DNA of 37,486 bases from an uncultured Bacteroidia bacterium (GTDB lineage: Bacteria; Bacteroidota; Bacteroidia; Bacteroidales; UBA932): positions 1-37,486 of the forward strand of contig CACYWN010000025.1 in NCBI GenBank assembly GCA_902778105.1, given 5' to 3'. The stretch's first letter is position 1. Each line of letters opens with the position of its first letter. Both the position numbers and the translations under genes were made by a program. Positions 8,551 through 16,891 of the stretch are shown one piece after another. Under the pieces are notes generated by a model that worked only from the letters and a program-made list of their open reading frames with translations, had not been told where the DNA came from and searched no databases.

Positions 8551-9320
8551 GGGTAGGGGACATCATCGCTGCCATCGAGCAGTTCGCCCCCCTTTCCATC
8601 CAGGAGGGCTGGGACAACAGCGGCCTTTCGATCGGCTCGCCCGAAGACGAAGTGCACGGGGTGCTGGTGGGATTTGACTGCACGGCGGAACTCATCGACG
8701 AGGCCGTCGCCGCCGGCTGTAATATGGTGGTGACCCATCATCCGCTGATTTTCAAGGGCTTGAAGCGGATTCAGGGCGGAGATCCCGTTTCCGACGCAGT
8801 CATCAGGGCCGTCCGGGCGGGCGTGGCCGTCTATGCCGCCCACACCACGGCCGACAAGGTGATCGCCGGGGTGAGCGGGGCGATGGCCCGCCGGCTGGAG
8901 CTGCAGGACATCACGCTGATGGAGGATGAGGGCGGATTCGGTCTCGGTGCCGTGGGGACCCTTCCCCGCCCGATGACCGGAGAGGAAGCCATCGTCTATG
9001 TCAAGGACAAGTTCGGCCTCTCGACCGTCCGGGTTTCCCGTCCGGTGGACCGGGTCGAAAGGGTGGCCATGTGCGGGGGCTCCGGTGCCTCGGAGATCGA
9101 GGCGGCCCGCGCGTCGGGGGCCCAGCTGTACATTTCCGGAGACATTTCGTACCACCACTTCTTTACGCCGGACGGTTTCATGGTGATGGATATCGGCCAT
9201 TTCGAGAGCGAAGTGGACATTGTCGGGATATTATTTAAGGTTATCAGCGAAAAATTTCCTACCTTTGCAGTTCGCATCAGCGACAACCTCGGACGGAGCA
9301 ATCCGGTCCGATACTATTGA
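8547..9320 (+). CDS. Nif3-like dinuclear metal centre protein (DUF34)
   Basis: This 257-residue protein fits the Nif3/YbgI family, which forms a hexameric toroid with two metal ions per subunit. Visible signature parts are the N-terminal WDNSGLSIG, the metal-binding THHPLIFKG, YAAHTTADK in place of the common HTNLD (His and Asp kept), GDISYHHF and DIGHFESE near the C-terminus. The length is that of the short bacterial form without an inserted PII-like domain. The biochemical role is unsettled; a GTP cyclohydrolase I-like activity and metal-related roles have been suggested. It is coupled to the MerR gene upstream and followed by a zinc-ribbon gene, a pairing common in Bacteroidetes. Confidence 0.9.
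   Translation: MRVGDIIAAIEQFAPLSIQEGWDNSGLSIGSPEDEVHGVLVGFDCTAELIDEAVAAGCNMVVTHHPLIFKGLKRIQGGDPVSDAVIRAVRAGVAVYAAHTTADKVIAGVSGAMARRLELQDITLMEDEGGFGLGAVGTLPRPMTGEEAIVYVKDKFGLSTVRVSRPVDRVERVAMCGGSGASEIEAARASGAQLYISGDISYHHFFTPDGFMVMDIGHFESEVDIVGILFKVISEKFPTFAVRISDNLGRSNPVRYY
9260..9267 (+). promoter_or_regulatory. Possible internal promoter for the zinc-ribbon gene
   Basis: TACCTTTG, matching TAnnTTTG, lies inside the 3' end of the Nif3-like gene. It would give a leader of about 75-80 bases before ATG 9351. No -33 box is visible. Because it is inside coding sequence it could be chance. Confidence 0.3.
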
Positions 9321-9350
9321 AATACATAAATCGATTTATACAAGACCCTT

Positions 9351-10166
9351 ATGGCAACCAAGAAAACCGTCAAGAAAGTGGACGCCCCGATCGACCAGCA
9401 CGAAACCTTTGTCTCGCTGCAGAAGAATTTCGCCGATTCCGAGATGTCCGTGGAGGAAAAGCTCAAGACCCTGTTCGAGCTCCAGAAGGCCGACTCCGAG
9501 ATGGACAAGATCTTCCAGCTCCGCGGTGAGCTTCCGGCCGAGGTGGAGGCCCTGGAAGGGGAAATCGCCGACCTCAAGGCCCGTTCCGCCCAGCTTTCCG
9601 CCCTCATCGAGCAGCTCAACCGCAATATCGCCGATGCGAAACTCTCCATCGCCGAACACGAGAGTACCGTGGAGAAGTATCAGCGCCAGCTCGAGACCAT
9701 CACCAACAGCCGTGAGTACGACTCCCTGAACAAGGAGATCGAGAACCAGGACCTGCTCCGCCAGATCGACGAGAAGAACATTTCCGACACCCGTTACGAG
9801 ATCGCCGCCCGCAAGGATGAGCTCGAGGACCTCAAGGACCATATCGCCATCCGGACCGAAGACCTCCAGGCCAAGAAGGAGGAACTTGCCGTGATCGTCG
9901 AGTCCACCGCCAAGGAGGAAGCCGTCCTGCAGGAGCGCCGCGACGCCTGCGCCGCGAAGATCGACGCCCGCACGATGAGTGCCTACGAGCGCATCCGCCA
10001 GAGCGTGCACAACCACCTTGCCGTGGTGTCTGTGTATAACGGGAACGCCTGCGGCGGCTGCTTCAACACCATCACGCCGCAGCGCCTGGTGGAGGTTGCC
10101 TCCAACCGCAAGCTCATCATCTGCGAGCACTGCGGCCGCATCATCATCAACCCGGACTTCGAATAG
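9351..10166 (+). CDS. Coiled-coil protein with C-terminal C4 zinc ribbon
   Basis: This 271-residue protein has a short basic start, a long helical coiled coil (about residues 35-200, rich in Glu, Lys, Leu with heptad spacing) and a C-terminal zinc ribbon with CGGC and CEHC pairs separated by about 20 residues. This is the architecture of the CT398/zf-RING_7 family, small cytoplasmic proteins of uncertain function next to Nif3-like genes in many bacteria. In Chlamydia, CT398 has been linked to sigma-54 and flagellar-type proteins, but that cannot be carried over. The gene is preceded by a possible promoter inside the Nif3-like gene and is followed after 12 bp by dnaB. Confidence 0.85.
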   Translation: MATKKTVKKVDAPIDQHETFVSLQKNFADSEMSVEEKLKTLFELQKADSEMDKIFQLRGELPAEVEALEGEIADLKARSAQLSALIEQLNRNIADAKLSIAEHESTVEKYQRQLETITNSREYDSLNKEIENQDLLRQIDEKNISDTRYEIAARKDELEDLKDHIAIRTEDLQAKKEELAVIVESTAKEEAVLQERRDACAAKIDARTMSAYERIRQSVHNHLAVVSVYNGNACGGCFNTITPQRLVEVASNRKLIICEHCGRIIINPDFE

Positions 10167-10178
10167 CCTTCCCGCCCT

Positions 10179-11669
10179 ATGCCTGAGTATTCCAGGAAGA
10201 AGAAGGATCAGGCGGTCAATCTGGAGACCCTGATGGGGAACAAGCCCCCTCAGGCGCTGGATGTCGAAGCGGCTGTCCTGGGAGCGATGCTGGTGGAACC
10301 GTCGACGATCGATGAGTCGATGGAGGAACTCTCCGCATCCTGCTTCTACGACCCCAAGAACCGGATGATCTTCGAGGCGATGTCCGCCCTCGTGAACGAG
10401 CACGTGGCCATCGACCTCATTTCCGTGTCCGAAAAGCTCCGTACCCTGGGCAACCTGGAGGCGGTGGGCGGACCGGTCGTCCTGGCGAACCTGTCGCAGA
10501 ACATCGGCGCGGCGGCCCATATCGAGTATTACCTCAAGATCCTCAAGCAGAAGGCGATCCAGCGCGACCTGATCACCGCTTCCTACGAAATCCTCCGGGA
10601 ATCCTTCGACGATGCGGTGGTCGTGGACAACCTGATCGACGACGCCCAGACAAAGATCTTCCAGGCCATCCAGACCAACGACCGGCGCGACGTCAAGGAT
10701 GTCGGCTCCATCATCAATTCGGTGATGGAAACCCTGCAGGAACTGCAGAACATCACCGGCCCTTCCGGCGTTCCTTCCGGCTATCCTTCCATCGACCGGA
10801 TCACCCAGGGCTGGCAGAAATCCGACCTCATCATCCTGGCGGCCCGTCCGTCCGTGGGTAAGACGGCTTTCGCCCTGAACATCGCCCGCAACGCCGCGGT
10901 GGACCACAACATGCCGGTGGCCGTGTTCTCCCTGGAGATGTCGGCCGACCAGCTGGGCAAGCGTCTCATCACGACGGAGTCCGGCCTTCCCGGCGACAAG
11001 ATCAAGGGCGGCGTGAAGCTGGAGCCCTTCGAGTGGGAGCAGCTGGAATACACGCTCAAGCGCCTGGCGAAGGCTCCCCTCTATATCGATGACACTCCCG
11101 GCATTCCCATCATGGAATTCCGTGCCAAGGCCAAGCGCCTGGTGAAGCAGAAGCAGGTCCGCCTGATCGTGGTGGACTACCTCCAGCTGATGCAGGGCCC
11201 GGTGGAACTCCGCGGTCTCCGCGAACAGGAGGTCGCTGCGATCTCCCGTACCCTCAAGGCGACGGCCAAGGAACTCAACATACCGATCATCGCCCTGTCC
11301 CAGCTGTCCCGCAACGCGGTCCAGCGCACGGGCGGCAGCGGAAAACCGCAGTTGAGCGACCTCCGCGAATCCGGCTCCATCGAGCAGGACGCGGATATGG
11401 TGATCTTCATCCACCGTCCCGAATTCGTCGGCATGTCCGAGGATCCGGCCGACCGGGAGAAAGCCTTCATCTGCATCGCCAAGCACCGTAACGGCGAGGT
11501 CTGCGACATCGAAATGAAATACAAGGCCGGACAGGTCCGTTTCGTCGAACCCGACCAGTCCCTGGACATCCAGGCGACCCGCACTTACGTGAGTGCGGCG
11601 AGCGAACCTTCCGCTCCGGCATCATCTTTGGACGGATACGATTTCGACGAATCGAACCAACCGTTTTAA
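10179..11669 (+). CDS. dnaB: Replicative DNA helicase DnaB
   Basis: This 496-residue protein is a full-length hexameric replicative helicase. The N-terminal helical domain begins at PPQALDVEAAVLGAML (about residues 25-40). The RecA-like C-terminal domain carries Walker A (AARPSVGKTAF, about residues 221-231), the segment PVAVFSLEMSADQL, Walker B (LIVVDYLQLM), the arginine-rich switch region with LSQLSRNAVQ and the end segment AFICIAKHRNGEV. DnaB unwinds DNA ahead of the replication fork and recruits primase. No intein is present. The final 25 residues are low-complexity. It follows the zinc-ribbon gene by 12 bp and is followed after 3 bp by the DUF3108 gene. Confidence 0.97.
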   Translation: MPEYSRKKKDQAVNLETLMGNKPPQALDVEAAVLGAMLVEPSTIDESMEELSASCFYDPKNRMIFEAMSALVNEHVAIDLISVSEKLRTLGNLEAVGGPVVLANLSQNIGAAAHIEYYLKILKQKAIQRDLITASYEILRESFDDAVVVDNLIDDAQTKIFQAIQTNDRRDVKDVGSIINSVMETLQELQNITGPSGVPSGYPSIDRITQGWQKSDLIILAARPSVGKTAFALNIARNAAVDHNMPVAVFSLEMSADQLGKRLITTESGLPGDKIKGGVKLEPFEWEQLEYTLKRLAKAPLYIDDTPGIPIMEFRAKAKRLVKQKQVRLIVVDYLQLMQGPVELRGLREQEVAAISRTLKATAKELNIPIIALSQLSRNAVQRTGGSGKPQLSDLRESGSIEQDADMVIFIHRPEFVGMSEDPADREKAFICIAKHRNGEVCDIEMKYKAGQVRFVEPDQSLDIQATRTYVSAASEPSAPASSLDGYDFDESNQPF

Positions 11670-11672
11670 GTT

Positions 11673-12527
11673 ATGAGAAGATTCCGTATCCTCCTCCTGC
11701 AGGCCGCCCTTTTGCTGGGAACCGTCCTGTCCGCCTCTGCACAGGGTGGAAAGTGCCTTCCTGCCCGCACGGACGGCGTAGAACCGTTCCAGGCCGGCGA
11801 AAAGATCGTTTTCAACATTTCCTATAACTGGCACGCAGTCCAGACGGACGTGGCCAAGGGAACCCTCACCGCCAATCAGGAAACCCTGAACGGGGAAAAG
11901 GTGTGGCATACGTCCATGTCCATGCAGACGGCCCCGTTCTTCGACGTTTTCTTCAAGATCCGGGAGAAGTTCGATTCCTGGTTCGCCCTGAAAGGCGTGG
12001 AGCCGCGGAAGTTCCTGCGCGACAGCCGGGAAGGGGACTACCATGCGGTCAATGACTACATCTATGACCGCCGGGCGGGCGTCATCCACGCGAACCTGGA
12101 GTATTGGGACAAGGATCAGAAAACCCTGGACATCCCGTACGGCGACTGCACGTATGACGTGACGGCCCTGTTCTACTTCGCCCGCCGGATGGACTTCGCT
12201 TCCATGAAACCGGGCACCGTCATGAAGATATCCATCGCCATCGACGAAGGTGTCCAGCAGGTGAACCTGACCTACCGGGGCAAGGAGAACAAGTATCTCC
12301 GGGGCATCGGCACCATCGCTTCCCACAAGGTGGGCCTCTCCCTGAAGAAGGGCGATGTCTTCGAGGGAAACGAGGATGCGATCCTGTGGTTTTCGGACGA
12401 TGACAACCGGGTCCCCGTCGCCTTCATGGCTCCGCTCAAGGTAGGCGCGATGAACGGCCGGCTCGCTTCCTACAGCGGCCTGGCCCACGAATTCACGTCC
12501 CTGATTTCGACAAAGAGAGTCAAGTGA
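11673..12527 (+). CDS. DUF3108 exported protein
   Basis: This 284-residue protein has a signal peptide (residues 1-24, ending SASAQ) and a beta-rich body matching DUF3108. Recognisable parts are FQAGEKIVFNISYNW near the N-terminus, a segment with YDVTALFYFARRMDF and the later LRGIGTIASHKVGL. DUF3108 proteins are periplasmic or outer-membrane-associated beta proteins of unknown function in Bacteroidetes and Proteobacteria. It starts 3 bp after dnaB and its stop overlaps the rseC start (TGATG), so it is translated together with rseC and the rnf genes. Confidence 0.85.
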   Translation: MRRFRILLLQAALLLGTVLSASAQGGKCLPARTDGVEPFQAGEKIVFNISYNWHAVQTDVAKGTLTANQETLNGEKVWHTSMSMQTAPFFDVFFKIREKFDSWFALKGVEPRKFLRDSREGDYHAVNDYIYDRRAGVIHANLEYWDKDQKTLDIPYGDCTYDVTALFYFARRMDFASMKPGTVMKISIAIDEGVQQVNLTYRGKENKYLRGIGTIASHKVGLSLKKGDVFEGNEDAILWFSDDDNRVPVAFMAPLKVGAMNGRLASYSGLAHEFTSLISTKRVK

Positions 12528-12940
12528 TGAAGGAAGAGGTGAAGCATACCGGGAAGGTGGTGTCGATGAATCCGTCGCAGACGACGGTGCAGATCGTATC
12601 GCATTCCGCCTGCTCGGCCTGTCACGCCGCCGGCCTCTGCGGCATGTCCGAATATGCCGAAAAGGCCATCCAGGTACCCACCGACCCTTATGCCTCCTAC
12701 GGCGTAGGGGACGAGGTGCAGGTGGTCCTGAAGGCTTCCATGGGGATGAAGGCGGTCTGGCTCGCCTACGTCCTTCCCCTTTTCGTGCTGATGGCCGTCA
12801 TCCTGGGGCTGATCGCCCTGGGGGTGGGGGAAGTCGTGTCCGGCCTTGCGGGCCTCGGCGCCGTGGGACTGTACTATCTGGGCCTGTGGCTCCTGCGTGA
12901 CCGGCTGCGGAACGACTATGTTTTCACAATCCAGGCCTGA
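12527..12940 (+). CDS. rseC: RseC/MucC family protein (SoxR-reducing system)
   Basis: This 137-residue protein has an N-terminal beta domain with a Cys cluster (CSACHAAGLC, about residues 27-36) and two hydrophobic helices (about 85-120). This is the RseC pattern. In Bacteroidetes RseC is encoded at the head of the rnf operon; in gammaproteobacteria it is implicated in the RseB/RseA sigma-E system and, with Rnf, in SoxR reduction. The Cys cluster may hold an iron-sulfur centre. I used ATG 12527, which shares one base with the upstream stop; an in-frame GTG lies 3 bp earlier. rnfB follows after 22 bp. Confidence 0.9.
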   Translation: MKEEVKHTGKVVSMNPSQTTVQIVSHSACSACHAAGLCGMSEYAEKAIQVPTDPYASYGVGDEVQVVLKASMGMKAVWLAYVLPLFVLMAVILGLIALGVGEVVSGLAGLGAVGLYYLGLWLLRDRLRNDYVFTIQA

Positions 12941-12962
12941 CTATATTAACTAAACCAACTAT

Positions 12963-13880
12963 ATGACCAACACAATCATCTGGACCATTGCGATCATCAC
13001 CGTGCTCGGCCTGCTGCTCGCGCTCGTCCTCTACCTTGTGGCGAAAAAGTTCAAGGTGGAGGAAGACCCGCGCATCGACGAGGTGGAGAAGGTGATGCCG
13101 GGTGCGAACTGCGGCGGTTGCGGCTTTGCCGGCTGCCGGGCGTTCGCCGAAGCTGCGGTCAAGGCCCCGGACCTGGACGGACATTTCTGTCCGGTCGGCG
13201 GCAATGACGTCATGGCGAAGGTCGCGGCGATCCTCGGTTACGAAGTCAAGGCGAAGGCCCCCCAGGTGGCCGTCGTCCGTTGCAACGGGACCTGCGCGAA
13301 CCGTCCCGTGGTGAACGAGTACGACGGTTTCGCCTCCTGCAAGGTGAAGGCCGCCCTGTACAGCGGGGACACGGCCTGTTCCTTCGGGTGCCTGGGCTGC
13401 GGGGACTGCGTGGCAGCCTGCCAGTTCGGCGCCCTTTCGATGGACCCCGAAACCGGACTTCCCGTCGTGGACGAATCCAAGTGCACGGCCTGCGGCGCCT
13501 GCGTCAAGGCCTGCCCCAAGCGCATCATCGAACTGAGGCCGAAAGGACCGCGCGGTATGCGTGAATCCGTGCGCTGCGTGAACCAGGACAAGGGCCCCGC
13601 CGCCAGGAAGGCCTGTGCCGCCGCCTGCATCGGCTGCGGCATCTGTGTGAAGACTTGCACGCATGACGCCATCGTTCTCGAGAACAACGTCGCCTACATC
13701 GATCCGGCCAAGTGCAAGCTTTGCCGCGAATGCGAAGCCATGTGCCCGACCGGCGCCATCCACGGGGTGAACTTCCCGAAGCCCCTGGACAAGGAGGCCG
13801 TCAAGGCCCGTATCAACGAACGCAAGAAGAAAGCCGCCGAAGCGAAGGAATCTGATAAGAAGGAGGCCGCCCATGAGTAG
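12963..13880 (+). CDS. rnfB: Electron transport complex subunit RnfB
   Basis: This 305-residue ferredoxin-like subunit has one N-terminal membrane helix (about 5-27) and the 4Fe-4S domain NCGGCGFAGC (about residues 49-58). Several ferredoxin-type clusters follow: CLGCGDCVAAC, CTACGACVKAC, CIGCGICVKTC and CKLCRECEAMC. RnfB passes electrons from reduced ferredoxin into the membrane complex. The C-terminal tail is lysine/alanine/glutamate-rich. At 13838-13853 it contains 16 bases identical to part of the dispersed repeat found complete at 15261-15296. The stop overlaps the rnfC start by 8 bp. Confidence 0.95.
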   Translation: MTNTIIWTIAIITVLGLLLALVLYLVAKKFKVEEDPRIDEVEKVMPGANCGGCGFAGCRAFAEAAVKAPDLDGHFCPVGGNDVMAKVAAILGYEVKAKAPQVAVVRCNGTCANRPVVNEYDGFASCKVKAALYSGDTACSFGCLGCGDCVAACQFGALSMDPETGLPVVDESKCTACGACVKACPKRIIELRPKGPRGMRESVRCVNQDKGPAARKACAAACIGCGICVKTCTHDAIVLENNVAYIDPAKCKLCRECEAMCPTGAIHGVNFPKPLDKEAVKARINERKKKAAEAKESDKKEAAHE

Positions 13881-15300
13881 AAGTACATTTTCCATCGGCG
13901 GAGTCCATCCGCACGACAACAAACTTTCCCGCGACTGCCGGATCGAGGTCCTTCCGCCCGCTCCGACTGTCTTTCTCGCCATGTCCCAGCACATCGGCGC
14001 CCCGGCGAAGCCGGTCGTCGCCGTCGGGGACAAGGTGAAGGTGGGCCAGGTGGTCGCCGAACCGGGCGGTTTCGTGTCCGCCTTCATCCATTCTTCCGTC
14101 TCCGGGACGGTCAAGTCCATCGGCCCCCGCAAGGATTTGGCGGGCAATCCGGTGAACTGCATTGAAATCGCCGTCGAAGGCGACGAGTGGCTGGAAGGCA
14201 TCGACACGTCCGACAAGCTCGTCACCGAGATCCCTTCCGACAACAAGGCCATCATCGAGAAGATCCGCCTGGCCGGCGTCGTGGGTCTGGGCGGCGCGAC
14301 TTTCCCTACGCACGTGAAGCTTTCCCCGCCTCCCGGTTCCAAGTGCGAGCGCGTGATCATCAACGGCTGCGAATGCGAACCGTACCTGACCTCCGACTAC
14401 CGGGTCCTTCTGGAGAAGGGCGAGCAGGTGGTCGTGGGAGCGGCGATCCTCTCCCAGGTCATGGGGAATGTTCCCTGCACCATCGCCATCGAGGAGAACA
14501 AGCCCGAGGCCATCGCCCATGTGAGCGAGGTCATCGCGAAGCTGGGTTACAAGGGCATCGAGGTGATGGTGATGAAGATGCGCTACCCGCAGGGCAGTGA
14601 AAAGCAGCTCATCGACGCGGTGATGCACCGCCAGGTGGGCTCCGGCGCCCTGCCCATCAGCGTGGGTGCCGTGGTGCAGAATGTCGGTACGGCCCTCGCC
14701 GTGTATGACGCCGTGCAGAAGAACAAGCCCCTGATTGACAACACCCTCAGCGTAACGGGCGAGTGCTTCCCCCGGCAGGCGAACCTGCTGGTGCGCGTAG
14801 GTACTCCGTTCCAGTATATCATCGATTTCCTTGGCGGAATGCCGAAGGAGGCGGCGAAGGTGATCAGCGGCGGCCCGATGATGGGCAAGGCGGTTTCGAA
14901 CCTGGAAGCCGCTACGCTCAAGGGCACCAGCGCCCTGCTCTTCCTCACGGAGAAGCAGACGCGCCGTGCCCCCGAATCCGCCTGCATCCGCTGCGGCAAG
15001 TGCGCCGACGCCTGCCCGATGGGGCTCGAGCCTTTCCTGCTGCAGAAACTCTCCCGCATCGCCGATACCGAAGCGCTGGAGGCCAACGCCGCCCAGGATT
15101 GCATCGAGTGCGGCTGCTGCCTGTATTCCTGCCCCGCCCACATCCCGCTGCTGGACATCATCCGCACGGGCAAGGGCCTTGCCCTGGGCGCCATCCGGGC
15201 CCGCGCCGCGGCCGCCAAGGCCGCCGCTGAAGCTGCGAAGGCCGCTGAGGCCGCGAAGCCGTCTGTCATTCCGAGCGAAGCGAAGGAATCTAAAAAGTAA
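13873..15300 (+). CDS. rnfC: Electron transport complex subunit RnfC
   Basis: This 475-residue subunit is the NADH/FMN-interacting part of Rnf. The N-terminal barrel domain begins FSIGGVHPHDNK. A glycine-rich nucleotide region GVVGLGGATFPTHVKL is at about residues 134-149, NGCECEPYLTSDYR follows, and two 4Fe-4S motifs lie near the end (CIRCGKCADACPMG and CIECGCCLYSCPAH). The tail is a long Ala/Lys run, and its last 12 or so residues (SVIPSEAKESKK) come from a short dispersed DNA repeat (15261-15296) and not from ordinary family sequence. It overlaps rnfB by 8 bp and is followed by rnfD after 6 bp. Confidence 0.95.
   Translation: MSRSTFSIGGVHPHDNKLSRDCRIEVLPPAPTVFLAMSQHIGAPAKPVVAVGDKVKVGQVVAEPGGFVSAFIHSSVSGTVKSIGPRKDLAGNPVNCIEIAVEGDEWLEGIDTSDKLVTEIPSDNKAIIEKIRLAGVVGLGGATFPTHVKLSPPPGSKCERVIINGCECEPYLTSDYRVLLEKGEQVVVGAAILSQVMGNVPCTIAIEENKPEAIAHVSEVIAKLGYKGIEVMVMKMRYPQGSEKQLIDAVMHRQVGSGALPISVGAVVQNVGTALAVYDAVQKNKPLIDNTLSVTGECFPRQANLLVRVGTPFQYIIDFLGGMPKEAAKVISGGPMMGKAVSNLEAATLKGTSALLFLTEKQTRRAPESACIRCGKCADACPMGLEPFLLQKLSRIADTEALEANAAQDCIECGCCLYSCPAHIPLLDIIRTGKGLALGAIRARAAAAKAAAEAAKAAEAAKPSVIPSEAKESKK
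15261..15296 (+). repeat. Short dispersed repeat, copy 1 (in 3' end of rnfC)
   Basis: The copy starts TCTGTCATTCCGAGCG and ends GAAGCGAAGGAATCT. Related copies lie at 16831-16863 and 36885-36920, and 16 bases of its 3' half recur in rnfB at 13838-13853. I recall similar TGTCATTC-n-GAATCT sequences as dispersed short repeats in many bacterial genomes; that memory is unverified here. It is translated here as the RnfC tail. Confidence 0.7.
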
Positions 15301-15306
15301 TTGGAC

Positions 15307-16290
15307 ATGAGTAAGTTGTTAGTTTCCCCTTCACCCCACATCCATTCCAAGGACTCCACCCGGTCCCTGATGCTGGATGTCGTGATCGCGCTCCTGCCCG
15401 CCGTGCTCTGCTCCTTCGTCTTCTACGGATGGAGGGAGATCCTCGTGATGGCGGTGAGCGTGTGCTCCTGTCTCCTGCTGGAGTGGGCCATTACCCGCTA
15501 TATGCTCAGGAAGCCCTCCACGCTCGGCGACCTTTCCGCCGTCGTGACGGGTATCCTCCTGGCGCTGAACCTGCCGTACACGACGCCCTGGTGGGTTGTC
15601 GTCATCGGTGCGGTCGTCGCCATCGGCGTCGCCAAGATGACTTTCGGCGGCCTCGGACAGAACATCTGGAACCCCGCCCTGGTGGGCCGTGTGTTCCTGC
15701 TGGTTTCCTTCCCGACCTATATGACCACCTGGAGCGCCCCGCAGGGCCTCTTCGGGGCTGATGCCGTGACCGGCGCCACCCCCCTCGGTGCCATCAACGA
15801 AGGCCTGATGGGCGGTGCGTCCGTGAAGGACATCATGGCTCAGAACGGGTATGACTACGGCCAGATGCTGTTCGCGAACCTCGGCGGTTCCGCCGGCGAG
15901 GCTTGCGCCATCGCCCTGCTGCTCGGCTTCGTGTATCTGTGCTGCCGGCGCGTCATCAAGCCTTGGATCACCCTGACCATCTTTGCCACGGTGGCCCTGA
16001 CGGCCCTCATCTTCTGGGGCGTGAACCCCGACCGCTTCACCGGTCCCGTCTTCAACCTTCTCACCGGCGGTCTCATCCTCGGCGCCTGCTTCATGGCTAC
16101 CGACTATGTGACCTCCCCGATGAGCCTCTGGGGCGGAGTCATCTTCGGTGTGGGCATCGGCTTCCTCACGATGATGATCCGTTATTTCGGTTCCTATCCG
16201 GAAGGCGTCAGCTTCGCCATCCTGATCATGAACTCGTTCGTTCCGCTCCTCAACCGGGCGTTCCACCAGAAAAAGTTCGGGAGGAAGTAA
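15307..16290 (+). CDS. rnfD: Electron transport complex subunit RnfD
   Basis: This 327-residue membrane subunit of the NqrB/RnfD family starts MSKLLVSPSPHIHS, typical of RnfD. It has about nine hydrophobic segments. The covalent flavin motif is TGAT (residues 155-158, in DAVTGATPLGA), with Thr158 the expected FMN attachment residue. RnfD forms part of the ion-translocating membrane core with RnfA and RnfE. I used ATG 15307; an in-frame TTG lies 6 bp upstream. rnfG begins after a single base. Confidence 0.95.
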   Translation: MSKLLVSPSPHIHSKDSTRSLMLDVVIALLPAVLCSFVFYGWREILVMAVSVCSCLLLEWAITRYMLRKPSTLGDLSAVVTGILLALNLPYTTPWWVVVIGAVVAIGVAKMTFGGLGQNIWNPALVGRVFLLVSFPTYMTTWSAPQGLFGADAVTGATPLGAINEGLMGGASVKDIMAQNGYDYGQMLFANLGGSAGEACAIALLLGFVYLCCRRVIKPWITLTIFATVALTALIFWGVNPDRFTGPVFNLLTGGLILGACFMATDYVTSPMSLWGGVIFGVGIGFLTMMIRYFGSYPEGVSFAILIMNSFVPLLNRAFHQKKFGRK

Positions 16291-16291
16291 G

Positions 16292-16891
16292 ATGGCAGCA
16301 CAATCCAACCTCAAGAACATGGTGATGGTCCTCGGACTCACCTGCCTCCTGTGTTCCGCCATCCTCGGCGGTGCCTATGCCCTCACGAAGGAACCCATCG
16401 ACGCCGCGGCCGTCGCCAAGACGAACAAGGCCATCGGGGCGGTCCTTCCCGCCTTTGACGAGACCACCTACGAAAGTGTCGATGTCGATGGAAAGACCTA
16501 CAACTACTACAAGGCCGTCAAGGGCGGGGAGACCGTCGGCTACGCCGTGGAGTCCACCGTCGTCGGCTTCGGCGGTCCGCTTTCCCTGATGGTGGGCGTC
16601 ACCCCGGACGGGGTCGTCCACAACACGTCCGTCCTCTCCCACGCCGAGACCCCCGGCCTGGGTGCGAAGTGCAACACCGACGCGAAATTCATGGCCCAGT
16701 GGGAGGGCTTCGACCCTTCTGCGAAGATCCTTTCCGTCAAGAAGGACGGCGGTGACGTGGACGCCATCACGGCTTCCACCATCACCTCCCGCGCCTACAC
16801 GGAGGCCGTGAAGAATGCCCTTGCGGCAGTTTCTGTCATTTCGAGCGGGATCGAGAAATCTAATGTGGAGGAGGAAAAAGCCCATGAGTAA
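16292..16891 (+). CDS. rnfG: Electron transport complex subunit RnfG
   Basis: This 199-residue periplasmic flavoprotein has one N-terminal membrane anchor (about 9-30) and an FMN-binding domain. The attachment motif usually reads SGATxT; here it is TASTIT (residues 160-165), with Thr163 the expected flavin-linked residue. The Gly and Ala of the usual motif are replaced by Ala and Ser. The sequence AETPGLGAKC is the other family hallmark. The end of the protein from about residue 181 (SVISSGIEKSN) is encoded by a degenerate copy of the dispersed repeat. The stop lies 8 bp inside rnfE, so translation is coupled. Confidence 0.93.
   Translation: MAAQSNLKNMVMVLGLTCLLCSAILGGAYALTKEPIDAAAVAKTNKAIGAVLPAFDETTYESVDVDGKTYNYYKAVKGGETVGYAVESTVVGFGGPLSLMVGVTPDGVVHNTSVLSHAETPGLGAKCNTDAKFMAQWEGFDPSAKILSVKKDGGDVDAITASTITSRAYTEAVKNALAAVSVISSGIEKSNVEEEKAHE
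16831..16863 (+). repeat. Short dispersed repeat, copy 2 (in 3' end of rnfG)
   Basis: The copy starts TTCTGTCATTTCGAGCG and ends GAGAAATCT. It is related to the copy in rnfC over the first 17 bases and at the AATCT end, with a diverged middle. Here too it encodes the C-terminal tail of an Rnf subunit. Confidence 0.6.

Noticed and set aside
9336-11486. Very long minus-strand open frame (about 716 codons) opposite the zinc-ribbon and dnaB genes
   Set aside because: It is fully antisense to two strongly supported genes. Its residues are a His/Asp/Val/Gly-rich shadow of GC-rich codons with no family match.
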